Of a stretch of DNA of 15,927 bases, positions 1-7,842 are shown piece by piece; the first letter of the stretch is position 1, and each line of letters opens with the position of its first letter. Both the position numbers and the translations under genes were made by a program. The notes beneath the pieces are model-generated. The model saw nothing but the letters and a program-made list of their open reading frames with translations, made no database searches and was not told where the DNA came from. The stretch is from NCBI GenBank assembly GCA_964551295.1, contig CAZKDJ010000086.1, forward strand, positions 1 to 15,927, written 5' to 3'. This DNA comes from JAFGED01 sp964551295 (lineage in GTDB: Bacteria; Chloroflexota; Anaerolineae; B4-G1).

Positions 1-842
1 GTCTCGGCGTACCCCGTGCCCGGCGCGGGACTGTCGTTATCCACGATCACCTCGGCGCCGTTCATGTCCCGCTCGCGGACAGGGACGACGGTAGCCCCGG
101 CGTTCCACAGGTATTGCAGCAGGTATTGGTCCACCGCCTCGGCGTTGTTGTGATCCTCGATGATGGGGCCGGCGTAGCCGCCGGTGGGATACGGTGGGCG
201 CTGCGTGCGCCAGGCCGAGCCGGTCCACTCCCAGCCGTGTCCCGCGCTGACGTAGACCGTCTTGCCGCTGAGCGCCCCCTGCGGCTGCCCCTGTCCGGCA
301 GACGGCGGCTGGCCTACGTAGCCGGGCGCACCGTCCAGCCCTCCCTCGCCATCTAGCAGCGGTTCCTTGCGCAGAGAAGGTGTCTCGGGCAGGAAGGAAG
401 CCAGCGGCACGAACGCCTCTTTGCGCGCGTCCCAAGTCTGAATGCGCAGGTCGCGCCACTGCAAGGGCTCCAACGTCCCACCGACCTGGCGGACGACGAT
501 CTCGAACGCGCCGTGGTCGAGATCGCTCAACGCCTCCTGGGGCACCCGCAAATAGACCACGACGGTGGCATCGCTCCCCACCTCCACGCGGTCCAGCGTC
601 GTCCCCTCCGGGATGGCCGACCACAGCCCCCGCGTGCGCTCCTCGGGCGTGGGACCCGCCAGCAGCGCCAGCATCAGCGCCTCCCCGCTCTCCTCTGGGA
701 CCGCCCGCTCGACACACACCGGCCCCTGGTCCGACCAGAAGCACACGTATGCCGTCGTTTGCGCCGCAGCGCCGACAAAGGTGCCCCAAAGTAAAAGACC
801 AACCGAGATCACACAGGACAAGAGCAACCAAAAGTTCTTCAT
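1..842 (-). CDS. Secreted GerMN + N-acetylmuramoyl-L-alanine amidase-like protein, C-terminally truncated by window edge
   Basis: Reading the minus strand from ATG 842-840 gives an uninterrupted frame of 280 codons that runs off the left edge. Residues 1-27 look like a signal peptide (Lys2, a hydrophobic run, then A-A-A before Q28). Residues ~30-135 resemble a GerMN domain: L-L-A-G-P-T-P-E-E-R at 60-69, then S-A-I-P-E-G-T and V-V-V-Y-L. Residues ~192-260 resemble a zinc amidase (Amidase_3-like), with S-A-G-H-G at 199-203 (His202 as a zinc ligand), I-I-E-D-H-N-N-A-E-A-V at 227-237 (Glu229 as a second ligand) and a V-R-E-R-D strand. The frame then enters V-I-V-D-N-D, the usual opening of a golvesin C-terminal-like domain. 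Such proteins act outside the membrane on cell wall or other polymers; the substrate is unknown. No good Shine-Dalgarno precedes the ATG. polX lies 100 nt upstream on the same strand, so co-transcription is likely. The fold assignment comes from motif reading only. Confidence 0.72.
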   Translation of the reverse strand, partial: MKNFWLLLSCVISVGLLLWGTFVGAAAQTTAYVCFWSDQGPVCVERAVPEESGEALMLALLAGPTPEERTRGLWSAIPEGTTLDRVEVGSDATVVVYLRVPQEALSDLDHGAFEIVVRQVGGTLEPLQWRDLRIQTWDARKEAFVPLASFLPETPSLRKEPLLDGEGGLDGAPGYVGQPPSAGQGQPQGALSGKTVYVSAGHGWEWTGSAWRTQRPPYPTGGYAGPIIEDHNNAEAVDQYLLQYLWNAGATVVPVRERDMNGAEVIVDNDSPAPGTGYAE

Positions 843-844
843 AT

Positions 845-856
845 CGATAATTATCG
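845..856. repeat. 12-bp perfect palindrome before the amidase-like gene
   Basis: CGATAATTATCG is its own reverse complement. It lies 2 nt upstream of the ATG of the leftmost gene, in the 843-942 gap. The same gap holds a small hairpin (877-882 / 886-891, CCGTGC with loop AAC) without a T-tract. I see no convincing promoter there. The palindrome could be an operator or chance AT-rich symmetry. Confidence 0.35.
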
Positions 857-942
857 GTTTCCAGACCCTGCGATTGCCGTGCAACGCACGGGCGAAATTG
901 CGCCTACACCGTGCCAACTCGCCGATTCGCTGACCCGCCGAC

Positions 943-2664
943 TCACTCTCTCGCCGCCCGCTTCAACAGCTTGCTCACACTCCAGGTATTGATCACATCC
1001 TCAGCCCGCGCCCACCCCCGGCGGGCCGTCGCCACCCCGAACGGCAGCCAGCGAAAGCCCTCCACGTCGTGGGTATCGGAGCTGATCGCCAGCTTGACGC
1101 CCAGGTCGATCGCCCGCCGCACGTGCGCGTCGCGCAGGTCCAGCCGCTTGGGATAGGCGTTGACCTCCAGCGCCGTGCCCGTCTTGGCGGCAGCGCGAAA
1201 GATCGCGTCCATATCCAGGTCGGCCCCCTCCCGCTCGTCGATGAAGCGTCCCGTGGGATGGGCGATGACGTCGACGTGGGGATTGCGGATCGCCGACAGC
1301 GTGCGCGCCGTGACCTGCTCCCGATCCTGGCGCAAACCCGTGTGCACCGCCGCCACGACCAGATCGAGCTGGGCCAACTCCTCATCGGGGAAATCGAGCG
1401 TGCCGTCGGCGCGCACCTCGACCTCAGCTCCGGCCAACAGGCGAAAGCCGCCGCGCCCCATCTTGCGATTGACCTCGTCGATCTCGGCTCGTTGGCGGTG
1501 CAGATCGTCAATCGTCATCCCCTTGGCGACGCCCAGGCTGTGCGAGTGGTCGGTCACAAGGGCGTACTCCAGACCATAGTCCTTTGCCGCCTGCGCCATC
1601 TCCAGCAGGCTCTGGTGACCATCGGACCAGGTGGTGTGGAACTGCAGGTCGCCCTTCAGATCGCCCATTTCGATCAGCTCCGGCAAACGGCCCTCCAGCG
1701 CCGCCTCAAGCTCGCCCCGATCCTCGCGAAGTTCCGGCGGGATAAAGAGCAGCCCCAGCGCCGCATACACCTCCTCCTCGGAGGCGCACAGCACCTCCGT
1801 GCCGTCCTCGCGCTTGAGGGCGTATTCACTGAGAGAGAACCCCCTGTCAAGTGCCAGCGCCCGCAGACTGATGTTGTGCGCTTGGCTGCCGGTAAAGTAC
1901 TGCAGCGCCGTGCCCCAACGCGCGGGCTCCAGCACGCGTAGATCGACCTGGAACCCCTCCCGGGTGCGGATGGAGGTCTTGGTAGCGCCGCTGAGCAGCA
2001 CCTCCGCCACCTGATCCAACTTGCGAAAGCGGGCCATCACCGGCCCGGGATCATCGGAAGCGACCAGCAGGTCCAGATCACCCACCGTCTCCTGCATACG
2101 GCGCAGGCTGCCGGCCGGCGCGGCCTGCACCACACCCTGCACCTCCTGCAGCTCGGCCAGCATCGCGTAGGCCAGGGGCCAGGCCACGCCCAGCAGCGTG
2201 CGCCCGCTGCGCCGCTTGAGCGCCGCGATGCCATCCAGCACCTTCTGCTCGCTCTTGGCCCCCATGCCGGGCAATTCGCGCAGGCGTTCCTCTCGCGCGG
2301 CTTTTTCGAGCGCATCGACGCTGGTAATCCCCAGCTCCTTCCAGAAGAGCGCGGCCTTCTTGGGGCCGACGTCAGGTACCTGCAACATCTCGACCACCCC
2401 GGCCGGCACCTGGGCCTGGAGCTTTTCGTAGGCCTCCAGACGCCCCGTGTGCAGCCACTCGTCGATCTTGGCCGCCAGCGTCTTGCCCACGCCGGGTATG
2501 TCCTCCAGCTCCCCCGCCTGACTGACCTCCTCGACGGGACGGCCCAGCGCGGCGACGTTCTCCGCCGCCCGCCGGTAGGCCATAATGCGGTGGTAGCTCT
2601 CGCCCTGGATGGCCAGCATATCGGCCATCGCGTCGAATACCTCGGTTATTTCTTGGTTCTTCAT
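943..2664 (-). CDS. polX: DNA polymerase/3'-5' exonuclease PolX (Pol beta-like + PHP)
   Basis: This 573-residue protein has the full length of bacterial family X polymerases, which act in DNA repair and gap filling. The N-terminal HhH region carries D-I-P-G-V-G-K at 55-61, V-P-D-V-G-P-K at 96-102 and L-P-G-M-G at 131-135. The nucleotidyltransferase core has G-S-L-R-R at 185-189 and the metal-binding carboxylates Asp196, Asp198 (G-D-L-D) and Asp241 (V-D-L-R). The C-terminal PHP exonuclease domain has Q-F-H-T-T-W-S-D-G from 341, T-D-H-S-H at 371-375, Glu414, His441, H-P-T-G at 469-472 and S-D-T-H at 529-532. The first PHP motif reads Q-x-H, where many PHP proteins have H-x-H. The ATG at 2664 is supported by AGGAGG (complement of 2671-2676) six bases upstream and by a near-consensus promoter. 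The downstream neighbour on this strand is the GerMN/amidase-like gene. Confidence 0.95.
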   Translation of the reverse strand: MKNQEITEVFDAMADMLAIQGESYHRIMAYRRAAENVAALGRPVEEVSQAGELEDIPGVGKTLAAKIDEWLHTGRLEAYEKLQAQVPAGVVEMLQVPDVGPKKAALFWKELGITSVDALEKAAREERLRELPGMGAKSEQKVLDGIAALKRRSGRTLLGVAWPLAYAMLAELQEVQGVVQAAPAGSLRRMQETVGDLDLLVASDDPGPVMARFRKLDQVAEVLLSGATKTSIRTREGFQVDLRVLEPARWGTALQYFTGSQAHNISLRALALDRGFSLSEYALKREDGTEVLCASEEEVYAALGLLFIPPELREDRGELEAALEGRLPELIEMGDLKGDLQFHTTWSDGHQSLLEMAQAAKDYGLEYALVTDHSHSLGVAKGMTIDDLHRQRAEIDEVNRKMGRGGFRLLAGAEVEVRADGTLDFPDEELAQLDLVVAAVHTGLRQDREQVTARTLSAIRNPHVDVIAHPTGRFIDEREGADLDMDAIFRAAAKTGTALEVNAYPKRLDLRDAHVRRAIDLGVKLAISSDTHDVEGFRWLPFGVATARRGWARAEDVINTWSVSKLLKRAARE

Positions 2665-2682
2665 CTCAGCCCTCCTACTCTG

Positions 2683-2711
2683 ATTATACTGCCAAGGCCA
2701 GCGCTTGACAA
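2683..2711 (-). promoter_or_regulatory. Sigma70-type promoter of polX
   Basis: On the minus strand, TTGTCA (complement of 2706-2711) is followed by 17 nt and a perfect TATAAT (complement of 2683-2688). Transcription would start near 2676, so the leader is only about 12 nt and begins at the Shine-Dalgarno itself. The -35 overlaps the -35 of the promoter facing the other way. Confidence 0.75.
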
Positions 2712-2733
2712 TGGCCTTCTGGTAGGATAAGAT
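2705..2733 (+). promoter_or_regulatory. Sigma70-type promoter for the S8 protease
   Basis: Perfect TTGACA at 2705-2710, 17-nt spacer, then TAAGAT at 2728-2733 (4/6 match to the -10 consensus). The leader to the protease start would be about 130 nt. I see no riboswitch or other named element in it. Confidence 0.55.
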
Positions 2734-2873
2734 AATGGGGAGAAAAGTCCACCCTCATCCACACCCCACTCGACTCCATCCATACAAATTGCGCGTTTAC
2801 ACCTCTCAGCAGATCCATCGTTGCCCGATCAACGTGAAACGCACGAGATCGAATTGCTCGAAAGGAGATTGCG

Positions 2874-5800
2874 ATGAAAAGGCTCATTGGCACTGTAGTT
2901 TTGGGGGTAGGACTGTTGCTCTCGGTCCTCTGGCTTCTCCAGCCATCGAACGCCGCCCCGGCCGAGGTTGCCTGGGAAAAGATGGGGTCCACCCTGGCAC
3001 TCATCCTCGCGAGAGAAGAACTGGGCGAAATTCCCCCTGCCCCTGAGGCGCAACTGGACATCATCCAGGCCGACGTCCACGCCAAGCAAGCCGTCGAGGT
3101 CAGCGTCCGCTTCGATCTCGAACTAACGCCAGAGGAGGTCGATACCCTGGAGACGGAGCTTGGAGTAGCGTTCCACCGTCTGGACGGAGAGCTGGCCCAT
3201 GTGGGGTCCATCTACGGCGTCACCGTGCCCTTGCCGCAGATGGAGCCGCTCTCGCAAAGGACGGACGTGGTGCAGATCGAGCTGCTCGGCAAGCCGGCGG
3301 CCAGCCCGTTGGACGTCAGCGTGCCCCTCGTCGGGGCGGATCAGGTGTGGGCCACGCAGGACTGGGCAGGACAGAACATCCGTGGCAAGGGCGTGCGCAT
3401 CGCCAACTTTGACACCGGCGTGGACGTCTACCATCCCGACTTTTGGAACGCCGACGGCGGGACGTACAACTGGGACGATCCGGTCAACTTTACCTTTGAT
3501 GGGGATGGAAGCGAGTGCGTGGATCTGGATTCGAGCAGCGCGTGCAACTTTCCCACCGAAACCTTGCGCTTCTTCGAGATCACGGGCACCGCGGCCCTGT
3601 CGGTCGGCGTGCCGGGTTTCGAGGCCGATGTGGACTGGCTCTACAACGACGCGAACAACAATGGCGTGCGCGACTATGGTCCCTCCACTTACACCGAGAC
3701 CGCGCCCACCTTCGGGGAGCGCATCTTTGTGGTCAACGACGCCGACCTGGACAACGCCCTCGATACGAACGAGCAGGTGATCGCGCTGGGCACGAGCAAG
3801 GTGTACGCCACGCTCAACTGCGGCTCGCCGCCGGTGACCCGGACGCGCGGGGTGGACCTGTATCTCACGGATAGCGACATCGCCGGTCACGGGACCGGCG
3901 TGGCCGGCGTGATGCTGGGCGGGAATATCGTCAACATCTCTGGCACCCATGCCGTCCCCAACCGGCGCTTTATCGGCGTGGCGCCCGAGGCCGAGCTGCT
4001 CGTCTCTCGCACGGGCTGTTGGCCGGTCATTCCCGAGACGACCTACATCCCCTGGGCGGCCAACAACGGCGCGGACGTGATGCTCTACGAGTTCGGCACG
4101 TGGTGGGGCGAGTTCATGGACGGCAGCTCCAACATGGAGCAGATGATCGACACGCAGTCGGCGGGTGGCGTGGTGCAGGTGGTGCCGGCCGGGAACCTGG
4201 CCGGGAGCAGCAAGGAGGACACACAGGTCATCCCAGCCGGCGGCACTCACGTCTTTACCGCCCAGATGCCCGGCCTCACCCTCAAGCCCTGGGCCTTTAT
4301 GAACTTTTTGTGGCGCGCCCCGAGCGTCAACGTCCCGTTCACCCTCACCTATCCCTCCGGCACCATCAGCGTGACACTGCCAGCCACCTCGGCGAATAAC
4401 TGGGGTTTCGTAACCGTGGGCAGCGACACCATCTGGTACCGGCGCACGACCTCCAGCCGGGGTACGGCCAAGTACGATCTATGGATCAACATTGCCGCAG
4501 GACTCCCCTCTGGAAACTGGCTTGTCGAGGCCAGCAACCCATCGGGTACTCCGGTGACGATGTACGCCTACGTCACCGACAACTCTTATCAGTGGTCCGG
4601 CGGGCTGGCCTGGGTCAACCCCAACGAGACCAAAACCGTGTGCTGGCCGGCCACGGCCGACAGCGCCATAGCCGTCGCCTCCTACGCCACCCGTTCGGGC
4701 TTTGACAGCGTCTCTGTGGGCGATCTGAGCTCCTTCAGCAGCCGGGGGTCGCGGGTGGACGGCGCGCGCGCCTTGGATATCGCCGCGCCGGGCGGCATGT
4801 TCGAGGTGGTCGCCGCCGAGTCGAGGGGCAGCGGCGCAAGCGCTATCGGCAAATACCAGTGGTTCGGCGGCACCAGCGCCGCCGGGCCGCACGTGGCCGG
4901 GGCGGTGGCCCTCATGCTGCAAAAGAACCCCACCCTGACGCCCACCCAGGTGACGCAGATCGTGCGCACCAGCGCCATCACTGATTCCTGGACCGAGCAC
5001 GCTTCCTACGGCGGATCGACGCCCAACGACTACTGGGGCTGGGGCAAGCTGAACGCCGCCGGGGCCGTGCAGGGCGTGCCTTCCCCCTCCGACTTTTCCC
5101 TCGGGATCACGCCGACGTGGCAGACCGTCGCCGCAGGTCACGGCACGACGTACACCGTCGGCATGTCGGCCCAGTATGGCTTTACTTCTTCGGTCTCCCT
5201 GGCAGTGGGTGGATTGCCGTCCGCCGCCACCGCCGCCTGGAGCCAGAGTCCCATCACCCCTGCCATCACCAGCATGCTGCGGGTCACGACCACGCTGGCG
5301 ACGCCGCCGGGCGACTATACGCTTGTCATCACCGGCACCGGCGGCGGCCTCGCCCACACGGCCCAGCCGACACTGACGGTCCTGGCCCCCGTTCTCTCTA
5401 TCAGCAAGACCGCCGCGTCGAGCGCCGTGGCCTGCACGCCGCTGACCTATACCCTGCGCGTTTCGAACACGGGCAACGTGACGGCTACCTCCGTGGTCAT
5501 CACCGACGCCGTACCGAGCGGGACGGACTATCTCAGGTGCCAAGGTGGCACGTGTGGACAGAGCGGCGGCGTGGTCACCTGGAGCACCCTCACCGTGCCT
5601 CCCAACCAGACGATCGACGTCTCGTTCACCGTCAGGGCCAATGAGGGCACGCTCGTCAACAGCTCCTACCGCGTGGTCAGCAGCGCCGAGGGAATCATCA
5701 GCCCGTGGGGAGCGCCTATCACAACGACGGCACAGGCGCCCAACATCGTCGCCGCCTTCACGCCCACCTCCGTCACCGTGCCCGTCAACACGTCGGTCGT

Positions 5801-6035
5801 TTTTACCGACACCAGCACCACCGACGGCGCTCCCATCACCGGGAGCTGGGATTTCGGGGACGGAGGCACAGACAGCGGCTCCGTGGTCAGTCACACCTTT
5901 ACCGCCGCTGGCACGTACACGGTCACCCTCACGGTGACGGACGCATGCGGCAATGCCGACCAGGTCGTGGTGCCGAACGCGGTACGCGTAAACAATCGCG
6001 TTTTCTTGCCTCTCGTGCTGCGCGACTATCCGTAG
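2874..6035 (+). CDS. Secreted subtilisin-like (S8) serine protease with DUF11 and PKD domains
   Basis: The 1053-residue precursor has a signal peptide (K-R, hydrophobic 4-22, cleavage probably after S-N-A-A near 28). A propeptide-like region occupies ~60-140. The S8 triad is Asp180 (N-F-D-T-G), His339 (A-G-H-G-T) and Ser668 (G-G-T-S-A-A-G-P-H-V-A-G), with Asn441 (P-A-G-N) as the oxyanion residue. An unusually long insert of ~150 residues separates Asp and His and carries calcium-loop-like motifs at 259-267 and 289-300. Another β-rich insert lies at ~450-570. After the protease come a β domain (~740-835), a DUF11 repeat (~840-940) and a PKD domain (~957-1040; W-D-F-G-D-G-G at 992-998). The chain ends R-V-F-L-P-L-V-L-R-D-Y-P. 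The start is fixed by AAAGGAG at 2861-2867. It is probably exported and degrades extracellular protein; the substrate is unknown. Confidence 0.93.
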   Translation: MKRLIGTVVLGVGLLLSVLWLLQPSNAAPAEVAWEKMGSTLALILAREELGEIPPAPEAQLDIIQADVHAKQAVEVSVRFDLELTPEEVDTLETELGVAFHRLDGELAHVGSIYGVTVPLPQMEPLSQRTDVVQIELLGKPAASPLDVSVPLVGADQVWATQDWAGQNIRGKGVRIANFDTGVDVYHPDFWNADGGTYNWDDPVNFTFDGDGSECVDLDSSSACNFPTETLRFFEITGTAALSVGVPGFEADVDWLYNDANNNGVRDYGPSTYTETAPTFGERIFVVNDADLDNALDTNEQVIALGTSKVYATLNCGSPPVTRTRGVDLYLTDSDIAGHGTGVAGVMLGGNIVNISGTHAVPNRRFIGVAPEAELLVSRTGCWPVIPETTYIPWAANNGADVMLYEFGTWWGEFMDGSSNMEQMIDTQSAGGVVQVVPAGNLAGSSKEDTQVIPAGGTHVFTAQMPGLTLKPWAFMNFLWRAPSVNVPFTLTYPSGTISVTLPATSANNWGFVTVGSDTIWYRRTTSSRGTAKYDLWINIAAGLPSGNWLVEASNPSGTPVTMYAYVTDNSYQWSGGLAWVNPNETKTVCWPATADSAIAVASYATRSGFDSVSVGDLSSFSSRGSRVDGARALDIAAPGGMFEVVAAESRGSGASAIGKYQWFGGTSAAGPHVAGAVALMLQKNPTLTPTQVTQIVRTSAITDSWTEHASYGGSTPNDYWGWGKLNAAGAVQGVPSPSDFSLGITPTWQTVAAGHGTTYTVGMSAQYGFTSSVSLAVGGLPSAATAAWSQSPITPAITSMLRVTTTLATPPGDYTLVITGTGGGLAHTAQPTLTVLAPVLSISKTAASSAVACTPLTYTLRVSNTGNVTATSVVITDAVPSGTDYLRCQGGTCGQSGGVVTWSTLTVPPNQTIDVSFTVRANEGTLVNSSYRVVSSAEGIISPWGAPITTTAQAPNIVAAFTPTSVTVPVNTSVVFTDTSTTDGAPITGSWDFGDGGTDSGSVVSHTFTAAGTYTVTLTVTDACGNADQVVVPNAVRVNNRVFLPLVLRDYP

Positions 6036-6048
6036 TCCATCAAACCCT

Positions 6049-7065
6049 ATGCAGACACCGTACCCATTGGGCAAACTGCCTTCCGACCACCTGGCCCGCC
6101 TGCTGGCGGACCACGCGCCCTCCGATCCGCGCGTCGTGCTGGGACCGGGGATCGGACGGGACGCAGCCGTCATCGACTTTGGCGACAAATATGTGATCGC
6201 CAAGACCGACCCGATCACCTTTGCCAGCGACGAGATCGGCTGGTACGCTGTGCACGTCAACGCCAACGACGTCGCCTGCACCGGCGCGACACCGCGCTGG
6301 TTCCTGGCCACGCTGCTGCTGCCCCAGAGGCAAACCACACCCTCGCTGGTGGACGCCATCTTTGACCAAATCGCTGACGCCTGCCACGAGCTGGGGATTG
6401 CACTGGTGGGCGGCCACACAGAGATCACCCACGGGCTCGACCGGCCCATCGTCGTCGGCTGCATGCTGGGGGAGGTATCCCCCGACCGCCTGGTGCGGCC
6501 CGACGGCGCCCGGCCGGGCGATGCGCTGCTGGTGACCAAGGGGATTGCCGTGGAGGGGACGGCCATTATCGCGCGAGAAATCAACGGATTAAGCGGATTG
6601 AACGGATTGGATAGAGATTTTTTGGAGCGGTGTCGGGGGTTTCTACACGAGCCAGGGATCAGCGTCGTGCGGGATGCGCGGGTGGCGACGGCGGCAGGCC
6701 AGGTACACGCGATGCACGATCCGACGGAGGGCGGTCTGGCGACCGGACTACTGGAACTGGCCGAGGCCGCCGGGGTCGGGCTGGAGGTAGAGGAGGACGC
6801 CATCCCGATCTTGCTAGAGACGCGGGACCTGTGCACGCGGCTGGGTCTGGACCCGCTGGGGTTGATCGCCTCCGGAGCCCTGCTGCTGGCTGTCGCACTG
6901 GAGGACGCCGACACAGTGCTATCGGCGCTGAAGGAGGCCGGCATCGCCGCAGCTCACATTGGCCAAGTGGTCGAACGGAAGCGAGGCGTCGTGCTGCAGA
7001 GCGGTACGGGCGCTCGGCCGATTCCGCACTTTGAGCTAGACGAAATCGCCCGGCTGTTCGAATAG
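6049..7065 (+). CDS. AIR synthase/HypE-related ATP-binding protein
   Basis: This 338-residue protein belongs to the PurM/HypE/SelD/ThiL superfamily. Visible motifs are G-P-G-I-G-R-D-A-A at 32-40, N-A-N-D-V-A-C-T-G-A at 71-80, G-G-H-T-E-I-T at 121-127, H-D-P-T-E-G-G-L at 223-230 and L-I-A-S-G-A-L at 272-278. It resembles HypE most but ends in F-E-L-D-E-I-A-R-L-F-E. It lacks the C-terminal Cys that HypE uses to make the thiocyanate for the hydrogenase ligand, so it is probably not a genuine HypE. It also lacks the N-terminal Gly-Cys-x-x-Lys of SelD. Residues 179-187 are a three-unit (N/S)-G-L insertion encoded by 9-bp DNA repeats. The ATG follows the protease stop by 13 nt without a clear Shine-Dalgarno, suggesting coupling. 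The substrate is unknown. Confidence 0.85.
   Translation: MQTPYPLGKLPSDHLARLLADHAPSDPRVVLGPGIGRDAAVIDFGDKYVIAKTDPITFASDEIGWYAVHVNANDVACTGATPRWFLATLLLPQRQTTPSLVDAIFDQIADACHELGIALVGGHTEITHGLDRPIVVGCMLGEVSPDRLVRPDGARPGDALLVTKGIAVEGTAIIAREINGLSGLNGLDRDFLERCRGFLHEPGISVVRDARVATAAGQVHAMHDPTEGGLATGLLELAEAAGVGLEVEEDAIPILLETRDLCTRLGLDPLGLIASGALLLAVALEDADTVLSALKEAGIAAAHIGQVVERKRGVVLQSGTGARPIPHFELDEIARLFE
6583..6609 (+). repeat. Three tandem 9-bp repeats inside the HypE-like gene
   Basis: The units are AACGGATTA, AGCGGATTG and AACGGATTG, exactly in register with the codons (Asn-Gly-Leu, Ser-Gly-Leu, Asn-Gly-Leu). The stretch is richer in A/T than the surrounding gene. It resembles an intergenic-type repeat that has entered a coding sequence without breaking the frame. 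Confidence 0.7.
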
Positions 7066-7137
7066 ATTCCACGATCAAGCCCAGTTGCGCCTTTTGCGAA
7101 AATCGTCACATGTCCAAGATTCGAGAATGGTGCTCGG

Positions 7138-7839
7138 ATGCAAGCTGCCATGGCTGAGACGATCCTGGTCATAGACGATCACGAGCCCATGCTCAGGCTG
7201 ATAGGCAAGCTGCTTAAGTCAAAAGGCTATTCCATTTTCACAGCCCAAAGTGGAAGCGAAGGCCTCGATTTGTTCCATCAAACCGCCCCTGACCTGGTGA
7301 TTCTGGACGTCATGATGCCTGGTATGGATGGCTGGGAGGTCTGCCGGCGACTGCGTAAGACATCAGCTGTGCCCATCATTTTCCTGACCGCTCTGGGATT
7401 GGAGAACGACATCGTAACCGGCTTGATGGGCGGCGCGGACGACTATCTGACAAAGCCCATCAGGACGGAAGAACTACTGGCCCGTGTAGCCGCCACCCTC
7501 CGGCGAGCCCGCATGCCCCCCGCACAGCCAACCATCCTGCGATTCGCAAACGGCGATTTGGTTATCAACCGGACGGAGCAAGAGGTGTTTGCCTACGGCA
7601 AGGAGGTACTCCTTAGCCCGATCGAATACAATCTCCTCCTTTTCTTGGCCGAACGGGCCGGGCGCATTGTGTCCACCCAATTGCTCTCCGATACCATTTG
7701 GGGAAGGCACGCTTCAGCGGGTTCTCAAGGCGTCAAATGGTACATCTGGAGCCTGCGCCAGAAAATCGAGGCCGATCCCCAGGAACCCCGGTTCATCCTC
7801 ACCGAGTGGGGCAAGGGCTACCGCTTCTCTCCTCGGTAA
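7138..7839 (+). CDS. OmpR/PhoB-family response regulator (orphan)
   Basis: A 233-residue two-domain regulator. The receiver domain (~8-120) has the acidic pair Asp13-Asp14 (V-I-D-D-H), the phosphoacceptor Asp57 (V-I-L-D-V-M-M-P-G-M-D-G), Thr84 (F-L-T-A-L) and Lys106 (T-K-P-I). The C-terminal winged-helix DNA-binding domain (~135-232) has L-S-P-I-E-Y-N-L-L-L-F-L and the terminal W-G-K-G-Y-R-F. No histidine kinase is adjacent, so its partner must be encoded elsewhere. The start may be ATG 7138 or the in-frame ATG 7150 (M-A-E-T-I-L); neither has a strong Shine-Dalgarno. The 72-nt gap upstream shows no promoter I can defend. The stop is only 3 nt from the stop of the convergent DUF166 gene. Confidence 0.9.
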   Translation: MQAAMAETILVIDDHEPMLRLIGKLLKSKGYSIFTAQSGSEGLDLFHQTAPDLVILDVMMPGMDGWEVCRRLRKTSAVPIIFLTALGLENDIVTGLMGGADDYLTKPIRTEELLARVAATLRRARMPPAQPTILRFANGDLVINRTEQEVFAYGKEVLLSPIEYNLLLFLAERAGRIVSTQLLSDTIWGRHASAGSQGVKWYIWSLRQKIEADPQEPRFILTEWGKGYRFSPR

Positions 7840-7842
7840 CTC

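Noticed and set aside
37..831. 264-codon minus-strand frame overlapping the left gene
   Set aside because: Its product is Gly/Arg/Ala-rich without domains. The neighbouring frame has a signal peptide, GerMN and amidase motifs.
4479..6944. Very long antisense open frame (821 codons) on the minus strand
   Set aside because: It is opposite the protease and HypE-like genes, is low-complexity (Gly/Arg/Ser/Ala rich) without domains, and results from high GC codon bias.
6049..7065. Selenophosphate synthetase SelD, which would fit the selenoprotein
   Set aside because: It belongs to the same superfamily but lacks the N-terminal Gly-Cys/Sec-x-x-Lys motif and looks closer to HypE.
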